Notes: a model not told the origin generated them from the sequence alone. Positions 46,584 through 55,721 are shown, counted from the first letter of the stretch. The stretch: 64,000 bases of DNA from Paenibacillus sp. FSL R10-2782 (GCF_038592985.1 NZ_CP151951.1:4938501-5002500); one strand, 5' to 3'. Numbers and translations are program-made.

Positions 46584-47222
46584 TCATCCCTTATCCTTAT
46601 AGGTTTTTATTACTTTGGCCGGACAACCCACAGCTATGACGTTCTCTGGCAAATCGCGGATGACACAAGAAGCAGCACCAACGATGGTATCGCACCCTAC
46701 ACGAACACCAGGTATAAGACTTGCACCTATTCCGATATGAGCACAGCACCCAATCTGAACTCCGCCTGCCATATGTACACCTGGGGAAATGTGTACAAAA
46801 TCTTCTATCCGGCAATCGTGGTCTATGGTAGCTGCCGTATTAATTATGGTGTGCTCTCCAACGTAGGCGTCAGCATTAATAACTGAATTAGGCATGACAA
46901 CCGTCCCCTCGCCGATAGATGCGCTCGGTGCGATTACAGCGCTCGGGTGAGCAGCAGTTCCAAATTGGACTGTTGCTGCTTTTAATTGACTCACAATTTT
47001 CATTCTGATTGTATTGTCTCCGATTGCTACAATGAACAGCGCTCCGGGATACTGAGATAATAGTTTGTCAACCTGATTAATGTCCCCCAAGACTGGCAAC
47101 CCGTTCCATTCTTCTTCTTTACAAAAGTCATCAAGAACTCCAATGATTTTTTCACCACAAGATCGTAAAATATCAACTATGACCTTGGCATGTCCTCCTG
47201 TTCCAAAAACGATATAGCTCAA
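46584..47222 (-). CDS. legH: LegH/NeuD-type sugar N-acetyltransferase
   Basis: A 212-residue left-handed beta-helix acetyltransferase of the NeuD/PglD family. An N-terminal nucleotide-sugar-binding domain (IVFGTGGHAKVIVDILRS) is followed by hexapeptide repeats (GEGTVVMPNSVINADAYVGE, HDCRIEDFVHISPGVHMAGG). The catalytic His is in ATIDHDCRIEDF. It would acetylate the 4-amino group to give UDP-N,N'-diacetylbacillosamine. The start is TTG at 47222 with AAGGAGGG upstream. It sits between legC and legG as expected for the pathway. Confidence 0.88.
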   Translation of the reverse strand: MSYIVFGTGGHAKVIVDILRSCGEKIIGVLDDFCKEEEWNGLPVLGDINQVDKLLSQYPGALFIVAIGDNTIRMKIVSQLKAATVQFGTAAHPSAVIAPSASIGEGTVVMPNSVINADAYVGEHTIINTAATIDHDCRIEDFVHISPGVHMAGGVQIGCCAHIGIGASLIPGVRVGCDTIVGAASCVIRDLPENVIAVGCPAKVIKTYKDKG

Positions 47223-47234
47223 GGCCGACCCTCC

Positions 47235-48374
47235 TTAATAGGTAATTGTCTTTTGAATAAGCTGCTTCGACTTGGATGTTCGTTTCAATATATCCACGAT
47301 ATGAGAGCTTGTGTTATCTCTACTGTATATATTGTCAGACGCTTCAACAATTTGCTGGAAAGGTTCAGACATTGCATACTCCAATGCAGACATCAGTTCG
47401 ATCTCATCGGCTTTAATATCTATTGTGTTTGCAGAGCGCTCCCTACCTGTCTGACGGGTCCCAATGTTAATGACTGGAACATGAAAGGAAGCAGCCTCGA
47501 TAATCCCCGAAGAGGAATTTCCAATGAATACTTTTGCATTTTTCAACATTGTCAGATAATCAAGTTGCTCAAAACTGGTTACAAGATGCATCTCACCTCT
47601 TGCAGCAAAACGATTATATACATCAACGATAGCATCAGCTCCAGCATCCGAATTAGGCATCACACAAATAACCTCATTCTCTCCAGTCAAAAGAACTTCC
47701 AGCATCTTGCCAAGCTTGCTCATATCCACCTCTTCCGTGGTGACAGGATGGTAAGCAAATAACACATAATCGTTATCTATATCCAGATCGTATTTACGTT
47801 TTGTTTCCTCTAGATCAGGCAAGGATGTATTCATCATCGTTTCAATTCTCGGAGCACCGACTACATGGATTCTCCATGGTTCTTCCCCGAGCCGGATTAG
47901 ACGCTCTCTGCTTCCATTTGTCGCCACGAAATGAATGTGAGCCAACTTACTGATCGCATGCCGAACAGACTCATCAATCGTGCCGGATACTTCGCCACCA
48001 TGTAAATGAACCAGCGGAATGTTCATGTGAGAGGATACAATCGCGGCTGCAAGCATTTCTCCCCGATCTCCCAGAACAACGACGAAATCTGGCTCCAAAG
48101 CTTCTATGGATTGCGTCATGCCCATGATTGCTATTCCGATAGAGCGAGACATATTGGCATGAGTTGACCCTTGCAGCAGACAGTCTACCTTAGCAGATAC
48201 ACGAAATCCGTCCTTATGAATAGCGTCCAATGTATATCCGTACTGTGGGGATAAATGCATTCCTGTCACCAACAGATGGAGCTCCAGAGCATGTTCATCC
48301 TCAATAGCCCGCAAAACCGGGTAATATATCCCATAATCAGCCCGTGTTCCGGTAATCACCAATACTTTCTTCAT
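47235..48374 (-). CDS. legG: UDP-N,N'-diacetylbacillosamine 2-epimerase (hydrolysing)
   Basis: A 379-residue NeuC-type enzyme that inverts C2 and removes UDP to give 2,4-diacetamido-2,4,6-trideoxymannose. Motifs are ITGTRADYGIYYPV, VVVLGDRGEMLAAA, LHGGEVSGTIDESVRHAISK and FIGNSSSGIIEAASF. Its presence, rather than a PseG-type hydrolase, is the main sequence reason to call the pathway legionaminic and not pseudaminic. The ATG overlaps the legI stop by four bases (ATGA), so translation is coupled. Confidence 0.93.
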   Translation of the reverse strand: MKKVLVITGTRADYGIYYPVLRAIEDEHALELHLLVTGMHLSPQYGYTLDAIHKDGFRVSAKVDCLLQGSTHANMSRSIGIAIMGMTQSIEALEPDFVVVLGDRGEMLAAAIVSSHMNIPLVHLHGGEVSGTIDESVRHAISKLAHIHFVATNGSRERLIRLGEEPWRIHVVGAPRIETMMNTSLPDLEETKRKYDLDIDNDYVLFAYHPVTTEEVDMSKLGKMLEVLLTGENEVICVMPNSDAGADAIVDVYNRFAARGEMHLVTSFEQLDYLTMLKNAKVFIGNSSSGIIEAASFHVPVINIGTRQTGRERSANTIDIKADEIELMSALEYAMSEPFQQIVEASDNIYSRDNTSSHIVDILKRTSKSKQLIQKTITY

Positions 48375-49399
48375 TGCACATCATCCCATGACAACAAATA
48401 GTCTTCATGTACATCCTTTAAAAGCTGCTTGCCAACTAAATCAGCATAATATTTAGGAGCTATTCCCGTTCCTGGGCGTTTGATGACTAGATCTTCTTGA
48501 GTTATCGTCTGGCCTGCCTTTTTAGGTGCTGCCATCACAACACTCTTTCTTGCAACAGCTCTGGTGCTTTCCTCAGAGGGCATACACCTTTTAGTCCCAT
48601 CCCCCAGAGCCTGCTCTACATTACGAATCGCAACAACCATTCTGGAGAAATCAACAGGCTCCAGTGAAGCCTTATGGTCAGGACCTGGAAGTGATCGATC
48701 CAACGTGAAATGCTTTTCAATAATTCTCGCTCCCAATGCTGAAGCCGCTACAGCAATCTCAATACCAGCAGTGTGATCCGAATATCCTGTGACCTTCCCA
48801 AAAGCTTTAGAAATTGTATTCATAGCCAACAAGTTAACATCTTCCAAAGGTGCCGGATAGTCGGAAGTACAGTGTAGCAATAATACTTCACTTTTTTTGA
48901 ATGCTTGTAATGATTCTCCAATTTCATCCAGATTAGACATTCCGGTAGATAAAATAATTGGACGCTCATAGCGATCGAGCTTCTGAAGAAAGGGAATATT
49001 GTTCATATCTCCCGATCCAACCTTGAATGCATCGATATCAATTGAATTCAGAAAATCGGCACTTTCTTCATCAAAAGGTGTAGAGAGAAAGTCTATTCCT
49101 TTATCCTCACAATACTTTTTCAACAGAACAAAATCATCAAAGCTTAATTCCAGCTGTTTTAACATGTCCAGTTGGCTCTCGGTGGAGTTCGTATTTTCTG
49201 TCTGGTAATCAGCCTTTTGGGCGTACTTGGTTACCAGTTTTTCGCTTTTAAAGGTCTGGAACTTCACCGCATCGGCACCGCACAAAATCGCCTGATCAAT
49301 ACACTCAAATGCAAGCTCCAATGATCCGTTATGATTTACCCCCACCTCTGCAATAATGTAGATGGAATGGCTGTCGTTATTTGATAAAAAGCTTTGCAT
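48371..49399 (-). CDS. legI: N,N'-diacetyllegionaminate synthase (NeuB family)
   Basis: A 342-residue synthase condensing the trideoxymannose with phosphoenolpyruvate. The NeuB TIM barrel includes EVGVNHNGSLELAFE, DAVKFQTFKSEKLVTKYA, PIILSTGMSNLDEIGESL and GYSDHTAGIEIAVAA with EKHFTLDRSLPGPDHKASLE, which holds the metal and substrate contacts. A C-terminal SAF domain follows (GQTITQEDLVIKRPGTGI). AACAGGAGGGAG precedes the ATG. Assignment to legionaminate over sialate rests on the neighbouring legB, legC and legH genes. Confidence 0.93.
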   Translation of the reverse strand: MQSFLSNNDSHSIYIIAEVGVNHNGSLELAFECIDQAILCGADAVKFQTFKSEKLVTKYAQKADYQTENTNSTESQLDMLKQLELSFDDFVLLKKYCEDKGIDFLSTPFDEESADFLNSIDIDAFKVGSGDMNNIPFLQKLDRYERPIILSTGMSNLDEIGESLQAFKKSEVLLLHCTSDYPAPLEDVNLLAMNTISKAFGKVTGYSDHTAGIEIAVAASALGARIIEKHFTLDRSLPGPDHKASLEPVDFSRMVVAIRNVEQALGDGTKRCMPSEESTRAVARKSVVMAAPKKAGQTITQEDLVIKRPGTGIAPKYYADLVGKQLLKDVHEDYLLSWDDVQ

Positions 49400-49427
49400 G
49401 TTATACTACTCCCTCCTGTTACGGGGA

Positions 49428-50135
49428 TCACTTGTGATTGGATTCTCTCCAAAAAAACTCTGCCATCTTCAAATCAAACTCGTCATCTATGTCAACTGAT
49501 CGTTCTTTAGGCATAATATAACCGCAATTATGACGTCCAACCAGGGTGCTATGATTCATCAACAGATCTCTTTTTACGATATATATTGCTCCGTTTAGAA
49601 CATACAATTCCTTTAGATCCTGTCTCCTTAAATGCTCCCTTTCACCTTCCAAGTAAGGCGTTAGTCGTCCGTTATCCATTTCTCTTAGCAGGTAGGGTTG
49701 AACTTCTGATAAAGCGACACTTTGTAGTGAATCAGCCTGATTACTCGAAAATATTGTATACGCCTCTTCAATATCCATAGCATTTCGCAATGGAGATGTG
49801 GGCTGCAGCAGTATAATAACATCAAAAAATTGATCCAGCGTCTGTTCATAAAATTCAACAGCATGCTTCAATACATCAATGCTTTTGGCCTCATCGGTAG
49901 CCAGCTCAGCAGGCCTTATAAATGGAACTGCTGCGCCAGCTTTACCTGACACATGAGCAATCTCTGCACTATCCGTTGTAACTACAACTTCGTCTACACA
50001 GCTACTGTTCAGCGCTGCCTCAATACTATATTGAATGAGCGGTTTATCATGTAACAATCTAATGTTTTTACCAGGTAAACCTTTTGATCCACCGCGCGCA
50101 GGAATAATCGCCAGACATTTATGATTGCCCATCAT
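49428..50135 (-). CDS. legF: CMP-N,N'-diacetyllegionaminate cytidylyltransferase (NeuA family)
   Basis: A 235-residue enzyme activating the nine-carbon sugar with CTP. The nucleotide-binding motif is AIIPARGGSKGLPGKNIRLL, followed by VVTTDSAEIAHVSGKAG and LLQPTSPLRNAMDIEEA, with the metal Asp near the C-terminus in RSVDIDDEFDLKMAE. The start is placed at the tandem ATGs 50135/50132, inside the end of legB, because the upstream extension (MKKMAWVLHGCC) is only the legB tail in another frame. It makes the donor for the Maf transferase. Confidence 0.92.
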   Translation of the reverse strand: MMGNHKCLAIIPARGGSKGLPGKNIRLLHDKPLIQYSIEAALNSSCVDEVVVTTDSAEIAHVSGKAGAAVPFIRPAELATDEAKSIDVLKHAVEFYEQTLDQFFDVIILLQPTSPLRNAMDIEEAYTIFSSNQADSLQSVALSEVQPYLLREMDNGRLTPYLEGEREHLRRQDLKELYVLNGAIYIVKRDLLMNHSTLVGRHNCGYIMPKERSVDIDDEFDLKMAEFFWRESNHK

Positions 50136-51150
50136 ACAGCACCCATGTAAAACCCAAGCCATTTTTTTCAATCAGCTCCCGAATGGCTGTCTGAAAGATC
50201 TGCGGTGCAGTCTTCGAAGAATACTCTTGAGGAATCGCCTTTCGGAAACCTTCATATTCCTGCTCTGTTGTATGAAATGACGAAGGGATAATATACATTT
50301 GTCCATTCTCCAGTGCTCTTTCAGATTCCTCAAGCGTCATGAGTTCCTCATATAGCTTCTCACCCGGCCGGATTCCGGTCTCTATGATTTCTCCACCATA
50401 GGGTTTACCAACTGCCTCTTCATATGAATCAACCAAGCATTGGGCCAAATCCGTAATTTTGAGAATCGGCATTTTTAGTACAAATACTTCTCCGCCTTGC
50501 GAATAGTGCGCCGCATCTACGACCAATTGAGCGGCTTGAGGAATAGACATCATAAACCGAGTCATCTCTGCATGTGTGACCGTCACCGGTACCCCTTTAG
50601 CAATCTGATCACGGAATAATGGAATAACGGAGCCCCTGGATCCCATAACATTTCCAAAGCGGACACAAGAAAAGATGGTACGTTTGCTCCCTTTATACAA
50701 GTTGGCGGCAGAAATTAAACGTTCTGATAGCAGCTTCGTAGCACCCATTGTATTCGTTGGATTTACCACTTTATCTGTGCTGATGGCTACTACTTTTTCT
50801 ACATTATGCTCAATAGCCGTCTCTATCAGATTTTGTACGCCAATAACATTCGTTTTCACTGCTTCCATAGGGTTATACTCGCATGCAGGCACATGTTTGA
50901 GAGCAGCAGCATGAAAAATATAATCCACATCCTCCATAGCATAACTCAATCTTTGCTTGTCCCTGATATCACCGATCAGATAACGGATATTCGTATATTC
51001 TTTTAATTCTTGCTGCAGATCAAACTGCTTGCTCTCATCCCTGCTAAAAATCCGCAGAGCTTTGGGATTATAGGATAAAATATTACGTACAATTTCACTT
51101 CCAATCGAGCCTGTGCCGCCCGTAACCAATACAATCTTGTTAGTAAACAT
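50119..51150 (-). CDS. legB: UDP-N-acetylglucosamine 4,6-dehydratase, LegB/PseB-like
   Basis: A 343-residue short-chain dehydrogenase. NAD binding is in VLVTGGTGSIGSEIVRNI. The active site reads STDKVVNPTNTMGATKLL, with the TDK-type triad of CapD/FlaA1/PseB relatives. FHAAALKHVPACEYNPMEAV and VRFGNVMGSRGSVIPLF are family-typical. It makes the 4-keto-6-deoxy intermediate. PseB also inverts C5 and LegB does not; sequence alone cannot settle this, but the downstream genes require the non-inverted product. GGAGGTCATT precedes the ATG. Confidence 0.88.
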   Translation of the reverse strand: MFTNKIVLVTGGTGSIGSEIVRNILSYNPKALRIFSRDESKQFDLQQELKEYTNIRYLIGDIRDKQRLSYAMEDVDYIFHAAALKHVPACEYNPMEAVKTNVIGVQNLIETAIEHNVEKVVAISTDKVVNPTNTMGATKLLSERLISAANLYKGSKRTIFSCVRFGNVMGSRGSVIPLFRDQIAKGVPVTVTHAEMTRFMMSIPQAAQLVVDAAHYSQGGEVFVLKMPILKITDLAQCLVDSYEEAVGKPYGGEIIETGIRPGEKLYEELMTLEESERALENGQMYIIPSSFHTTEQEYEGFRKAIPQEYSSKTAPQIFQTAIRELIEKNGLGFTWVLYDGQS

Positions 51151-51179
51151 AATGACCTCCGGAGTGTAAAACGATTAAT

Positions 51180-52988
51180 TTATATATCTTTATGGACCAC
51201 TGGTTCGCTATCTGTTTTTTTATCTAAACGGCGAATCGATTCTGAAAACATTTCTTCAAGTATTGGGATTTGTGTTGTGATATCCTCTAGCAGCTTACCC
51301 AGATGCTCATAGATTAGATCAGACTTACGCGTCAACTGATGTTCTGTTACAATCACAGGGAGCACCTGATCAAAACGCGCAATTTCGATAGGCATAATGG
51401 ACTCAAATATAGGTGAGAACCAATCCCTGTTGGCAATCAATCCCCACATCTGCTCTATAGACTCCACCATACTTTGAGCCTTTGCTGGTTTAGTCCGGCT
51501 AAATTCGCGTATTTTTTTCATCAGCTTATGAATTGCTGCAATCTCAGAACGTACATTGTAAAGATCTCCGAGTGTCGCTATCAGCTTATCTCTGACATCC
51601 TGCACCTTATTCATATCAGCAGCAATATTTATTTTGTTTATCAAATCGGCAATTGCATCATGATCAACAGATTCTGATGCTAACAATTTATACATCTCTT
51701 CCATCGGTTCGTATGGAGCTCCCTCAATCACTGCACCATTGCGAGTTGAATTGATAAATTCAATCCTTGGAAGTGCCTTAATCAGATTTTCGAGTCCATT
51801 CTTCATCAGGGAGAAACTTTCGTCTGTAGTATTGTATGTCCCCTTTACATTAAGCACTTTTTTAGGTGCTTCCTGCACTATCTTATCTGTAGTTTCGGCT
51901 GCAAAATGTTCAATTCCATCTGCGTAGAATTTGTTATCAGGGAACGACAAATCCTGACCTGCAAGTATGATCCGTTTAGCCCCTAGATATGCCGCTGCTT
52001 GAATAGCCGTTCCTGCAACCGTTTCTGTAGGGGATATAAAGAGTTCCTCTTTACTGAGTCCAAAGAAATATTGTGATACAGCATCACTTTTCATAATACT
52101 ATGGATTTTCCCTGCACAGTTCTGATCAGAGATTTCATAATAGGAGGAGGAAGTAAACAATAAAGGCTGCTCTCTCGTTTCAGAGGAAGCAAAGATCTTC
52201 TTATTGACTGAATGGCCATCCATTATTACAGCAAGGTGAGGCTGTATTCCATGCTTTATTAATGCCTGAATGCTGGAACCTGCTGAAATAATCAGTGCGT
52301 GAGGTCGTAATTTTTTCAGCCATTCGATATCTTCCTGTAAAGATGGGCCTGATGATACAACAATCACCGTTGCACCCTCAAAAGCGTGAAAAAGCCGCTC
52401 AATGGAAGGAGTGTATAGTACATCAGATAGATGATATAGAAAATTTCGAGTCCATTCTTCTCGAAAACGATTCTCTGTATGTTTATCTACCAAAAAGCTC
52501 TGGCGGTACTCCTGAAATTTTTCCTTTACTTCACGTAGCGTACTCATATCATCTGATAAATACTTACGCAGCGCAATAAACACTAAATCTTCCATCATGT
52601 AACTACTCAGCATATGAAACATCATATTGAGCTGAGAATCACCAACGGATAGCCAGTACAAATTGGGATGCCCCAGCAAAAGACTGAGGTCATACTCCGT
52701 CACAGCCTTCCGAAAAAGCCGCTCATCCGGCTCGTATACAAACAACCAGTGATTCGGGTACAATTCGAGGAGATCAACAATGCTAAGTCCCCTTTCAAAT
52801 CCATATACAAAAAGGATCTTTCCGTTTCCAATTGCTCCCTTAACAGCATTAAGCCAAGCCGTATCCCTTTCAAAGGGCTCAGTAAACAAAGGTATAGATA
52901 AATCATCATTCGGCAAACTATTGATTTGGGTTGCAACATGAGGAAACCTCTGCTCTAGAATTGTATGGTTTATTTGTAGTTGAGACAA
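51180..52988 (-). CDS. maf: Maf-type motility accessory factor, flagellin nonulosonic acid transferase
   Basis: A 602-residue protein with the MAF_flag10 (DUF115) domain in the middle, about residues 200-380: TVIVVSSGPSLQEDIEWLKK, ALIISAGSSIQALIKHGIQP, HLAVIMDGHSVNKKIF, and AAAYLGAKRIILAGQDLSF. Flanking N- and C-terminal helical regions are usual. Maf proteins transfer CMP-activated pseudaminic or legionaminic acid to Ser/Thr of flagellin before export. The start is TTG at 52988, with GGTGGT six bases upstream; the ATG at 53009 has no ribosome site. It is the first gene of the glycan operon, next to the fliD-fliS-fliT operon, and has a sigma-D-like -10 upstream. Confidence 0.9.
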   Translation of the reverse strand: MSQLQINHTILEQRFPHVATQINSLPNDDLSIPLFTEPFERDTAWLNAVKGAIGNGKILFVYGFERGLSIVDLLELYPNHWLFVYEPDERLFRKAVTEYDLSLLLGHPNLYWLSVGDSQLNMMFHMLSSYMMEDLVFIALRKYLSDDMSTLREVKEKFQEYRQSFLVDKHTENRFREEWTRNFLYHLSDVLYTPSIERLFHAFEGATVIVVSSGPSLQEDIEWLKKLRPHALIISAGSSIQALIKHGIQPHLAVIMDGHSVNKKIFASSETREQPLLFTSSSYYEISDQNCAGKIHSIMKSDAVSQYFFGLSKEELFISPTETVAGTAIQAAAYLGAKRIILAGQDLSFPDNKFYADGIEHFAAETTDKIVQEAPKKVLNVKGTYNTTDESFSLMKNGLENLIKALPRIEFINSTRNGAVIEGAPYEPMEEMYKLLASESVDHDAIADLINKINIAADMNKVQDVRDKLIATLGDLYNVRSEIAAIHKLMKKIREFSRTKPAKAQSMVESIEQMWGLIANRDWFSPIFESIMPIEIARFDQVLPVIVTEHQLTRKSDLIYEHLGKLLEDITTQIPILEEMFSESIRRLDKKTDSEPVVHKDI

Positions 52989-53027
52989 GGTAATACCACC
53001 GTTTCGCATTAATATTTGTTAATTAGT

Positions 53028-53035
53028 ATATCGGA
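53028..53035 (-). promoter_or_regulatory. sigma-D-like -10 before maf
   Basis: Minus strand TCCGATAT matches the sigma-D -10 consensus GCCGATAT at 7 of 8 positions. No TAAA lies at 15-16 bases upstream, so the -35 is weak. It is about 40 bases before the maf start. Confidence 0.5.
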
Positions 53036-53070
53036 TTTACTCTTAATGGAATGAAGCTTTTCACAGAAAA

Positions 53071-53097
53071 TACCCCATTCTTAAATCGAATGGGGTA
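53071..53097 (-). terminator. terminator of the flaG-fliD-fliS-fliT operon
   Basis: Perfect minus-strand hairpin TACCCCATTC with GAATGGGGTA (53097-53071) followed by TTTTC, about 18 bases after the fliT stop. Confidence 0.85.
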
Positions 53098-53114
53098 CGC
53101 TCCAAAATGCATTT

Positions 53115-53459
53115 TTATTTGCGATGATCAATAAACAAACTGTCTACAGAATAAGCCTGCTGGTATGCATGCTGCTGCACACGAATGGCTCCACGTTTCT
53201 CCATCCAGTGACCTGCTTCATCCTTAAGTGCATGCATACGCTGTAAAATTACCGAATCGTGACTTAGTATATCACGAATTTTCTGCTTATTATTTTCCGT
53301 TATCGACGGCTGAAGGGACTGCATCTGTTCTACAATGCGCTGCCTTTGATCTGCAAACTGTTCAAACTCTTCCTCACTTAAATTCATAAGGTTAGATAAC
53401 ACTGCTTCTGTCCTATGTTGCAGTTCTTCAAGGAGTACTTGCATATTAGGATCTGCCAT
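53115..53459 (-). CDS. fliT: FliT-like flagellar export chaperone
   Basis: A 114-residue all-helical protein (LLEELQHRTEAVLSNLMNLS, EFEQFADQRQRIVEQMQSL). FliT proteins are poorly conserved; the call rests on size, helical character and position immediately after fliS, with which it shares a base (TAATG). In Bacillus FliT helps FliD export. Last gene of its operon. Confidence 0.75.
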   Translation of the reverse strand: MADPNMQVLLEELQHRTEAVLSNLMNLSEEEFEQFADQRQRIVEQMQSLQPSITENNKQKIRDILSHDSVILQRMHALKDEAGHWMEKRGAIRVQQHAYQQAYSVDSLFIDHRK

Positions 53460-53842
53460 TACACACTACCAACTACACCAGGCATTTTCATGGCTTCCAA
53501 CCAAGCTTCCCGTAGGTCAGTCAAATGTTCCAGCACCTCTTGTGCCGGAGCGGCTATTTTATGAACATTCGCCTCGATCAGTTCATGCAGCATATATTCA
53601 TACACCCGCAATAAGTCATGGGATATTGGATACTCAAAATTCAACGCAGATATCAACTCGTGTACAATAGCTTGTGCTTTACACAAATTATTATTTGCTT
53701 TCTCGTTATCCCTATTCTCTATCCCCTCAATCCCCGCACGAACGAAACGAATAGCCCCATCGTACAGCATAATCAGCAGTTTAGGCTTGGATGCAGTTTG
53801 TGCTTGAGTCTGCCGGTATTTCTGATAGGGTGTATTGATCAA
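53459..53842 (-). CDS. fliS: flagellin export chaperone FliS
   Basis: A 127-residue helical-bundle chaperone that keeps flagellin unpolymerised before secretion and in Bacillus also binds FliW. Family features are TPYQKYRQTQAQTASKPKLL at the N-terminus, LLIMLYDGAIRFVRAGIEGI, and the helix around NNLCKAQAIVHELISAL. The start is TTG at 53842 after AAAGGAGGTTTTACAA. It lies 14 bases after fliD. Confidence 0.95.
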   Translation of the reverse strand: MINTPYQKYRQTQAQTASKPKLLIMLYDGAIRFVRAGIEGIENRDNEKANNNLCKAQAIVHELISALNFEYPISHDLLRVYEYMLHELIEANVHKIAAPAQEVLEHLTDLREAWLEAMKMPGVVGSV

Positions 53843-53856
53843 TTGTAAAACCTCCT

Positions 53857-55329
53857 TTATGACGACATGCCTGTAAGACTAGAAGAAGTATTATTATACT
53901 TGCTTATTGCCGTTTCCATGGCGGTGAATTTTTTGTAATAGTTAGTTTCAATCATCGTTAGACGGCTGGTCATGTCACTAATTCGACGGTCCAGACTCGT
54001 TAATTGCTCTCCCATTGTGCTCGTAGAAAGAAATGAAGCAGTTAGATCCTTACTAACTTTTGAAGTACCAGCTGTATCGGCCATTCTTTGCAGTGAAGTA
54101 TTCGAAATCTTTTTAAGTTTAGCAATAACACCATCTTGCTGTGTGTATTTATTAGTTAGCGCGGTACTTGGATCCTGTTTCCCAAAAAAATTCGTGATAA
54201 TATCCGGGTCTTTTTCAACCGCTGCACGCAATTTGTCTGCATCCAAAATTAGCTTGCCTTTCGTATCATACGTCCCTGTAGTGATCCCAAGCTCAGACAT
54301 CATTAATGGCTTATTCTTACCATTTGCATCAACTCTGCCAATATCTACACCTTGAATCATGGCATTACGCATTTCAGATAATGTATCCTGCAGGATCGAA
54401 TCGTTTCTAAGCATGCCACTCTTGGCCTTGGTTGTCCAGAGCTTGACTTCATCATCGCTCATACCGGCTTTTTGTTCCGTCGTAAGCGGAGTATATTTTT
54501 TATATCTCTCCTCACTTACCTTGCTATTGAGTGTAGCGAGAACATCATTATATGCATCGACAAAGCTTTGAATATTCTCGACAATCTTATCGGTATCTTT
54601 GGTAGCCTCTATTCTTGTCGCAGCGCCACCTGCTGTCTTAAGCGTAATATCAACGCCATTTATTGTGAAGTTATTGGAAGACTTCGTTACGTCTAACCCA
54701 TTTACCTTTAATACAGCATCGGTTCCGTTCGTTGAGGATAGTTTAAATTCGCTACTAATTTGAGAATCAATATTGAATGCTTGCGAGCCGGTAGTTTTAC
54801 TTGTTAATGACAAACCGGATTTAGCATCATATAGGGCGGTCACCCCTGTCTTACTGTTATCGTTGATTTTTTTGACAAACGATTCAATGGTTTCATTCGC
54901 ATCCACATCAATGGTAGAACTACCAACCTGGACCGTTCGGGCTGCCCCATCTGCGAATGCCAGTTCACTACTGGCCTTTTCAGTCCACGTACTGTTTGAG
55001 ACAGATCTTGCGGCAGTAGCCAGATTTGTTACCGAGATATCTAATACTCCACTGGCGGACGAAGAAGCCGATGCAGTCAACGCGTCACTATTACCCGTCA
55101 CAGTTACTTTCTGCGGATTCATTGAAGCTGTACGATTTAATATACCCAGTTTATCTTGTAGAAATGAAACAATTTTAGTACTGGATTCACGATAGTTTTC
55201 TCGTTTCCATTCCATTAATTGTTTTTGCTGATTCAGCTTATCGAGCGGCACACGCTCAGCTGTCATCAGCTTTTTGACCGTTGCATCAACATCCATACCC
55301 GAGGCAAGGCCAGTTATTCTGGTTACCAT
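53857..55329 (-). CDS. fliD: flagellar filament cap protein FliD
   Basis: A 490-residue hook-associated protein 2. The N-terminal FliD_N domain reads ITGLASGMDVDATVKKLM and the C-terminal coiled coil contains TSLDRRISDMTSRLTMIETN. It assembles as a ring at the filament tip and inserts flagellin monomers. GGGGGACATACAATT precedes the ATG; the gene follows flaG by 14 bases. Length is near the Bacillus norm. Confidence 0.96.
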   Translation of the reverse strand: MVTRITGLASGMDVDATVKKLMTAERVPLDKLNQQKQLMEWKRENYRESSTKIVSFLQDKLGILNRTASMNPQKVTVTGNSDALTASASSSASGVLDISVTNLATAARSVSNSTWTEKASSELAFADGAARTVQVGSSTIDVDANETIESFVKKINDNSKTGVTALYDAKSGLSLTSKTTGSQAFNIDSQISSEFKLSSTNGTDAVLKVNGLDVTKSSNNFTINGVDITLKTAGGAATRIEATKDTDKIVENIQSFVDAYNDVLATLNSKVSEERYKKYTPLTTEQKAGMSDDEVKLWTTKAKSGMLRNDSILQDTLSEMRNAMIQGVDIGRVDANGKNKPLMMSELGITTGTYDTKGKLILDADKLRAAVEKDPDIITNFFGKQDPSTALTNKYTQQDGVIAKLKKISNTSLQRMADTAGTSKVSKDLTASFLSTSTMGEQLTSLDRRISDMTSRLTMIETNYYKKFTAMETAISKYNNTSSSLTGMSS

Positions 55330-55343
55330 AATTGTATGTCCCC

Positions 55344-55721
55344 CTATACTTTTTTATCGATAATGATTCCGGCAATCTCCATCATTCTAGCCGCTATATC
55401 AAGAATTTTCTCAGGAGGTACCTCACGAATCAAATCTCCCGTTTCCTTGTTCATCACTTTGATCATGATTGCATGTGTCTTTTCATGTACGGATATTTCA
55501 AACGTCTTCTGCGGGCCTTGAATAGCATCAATTGCTTTCTGTAGCTCCAAAACTGCTTCCTCATGTGTCTGCTGTTTCTGCGCGGCACCACTTCTATTGG
55601 CTGTTTGGACAGCATCTTGTACAGAATTTGTTTCGGCATCTGAAGGGGCTTCACGTTGTATTCCTGCTGATGGCTGAATCGGCAACAAACTCCCAGTGCT
55701 AGGGGGTATCATCGAGTCCAT
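55344..55721 (-). CDS. flaG: FlaG family protein
   Basis: A 125-residue protein. The start is the ATG at 55721 (MDSMIPPSTGSLLP), with ATGGAGGTTATTGT upstream; the longer open frame to 56018 runs back through the hag terminator. The N-terminal 50 residues are low-complexity. The conserved FlaG domain (KTFEISVHEKTHAIMIKVMN, IREVPPEKILDIAARMMEIA) fills the C-terminal half. FlaG influences filament length in several species. First gene of the flaG-fliD-fliS-fliT operon, behind a sigma-D promoter. Confidence 0.92.
   Translation of the reverse strand: MDSMIPPSTGSLLPIQPSAGIQREAPSDAETNSVQDAVQTANRSGAAQKQQTHEEAVLELQKAIDAIQGPQKTFEISVHEKTHAIMIKVMNKETGDLIREVPPEKILDIAARMMEIAGIIIDKKV

Noticed and set aside
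50119..51150. Reading the nonulosonic pathway as pseudaminic acid because the first enzyme resembles PseB
   Set aside because: The pathway has a NeuC-type hydrolysing epimerase and a NeuD-type acetyltransferase, and no PseG or PseH-like gene, which fits legionaminate.
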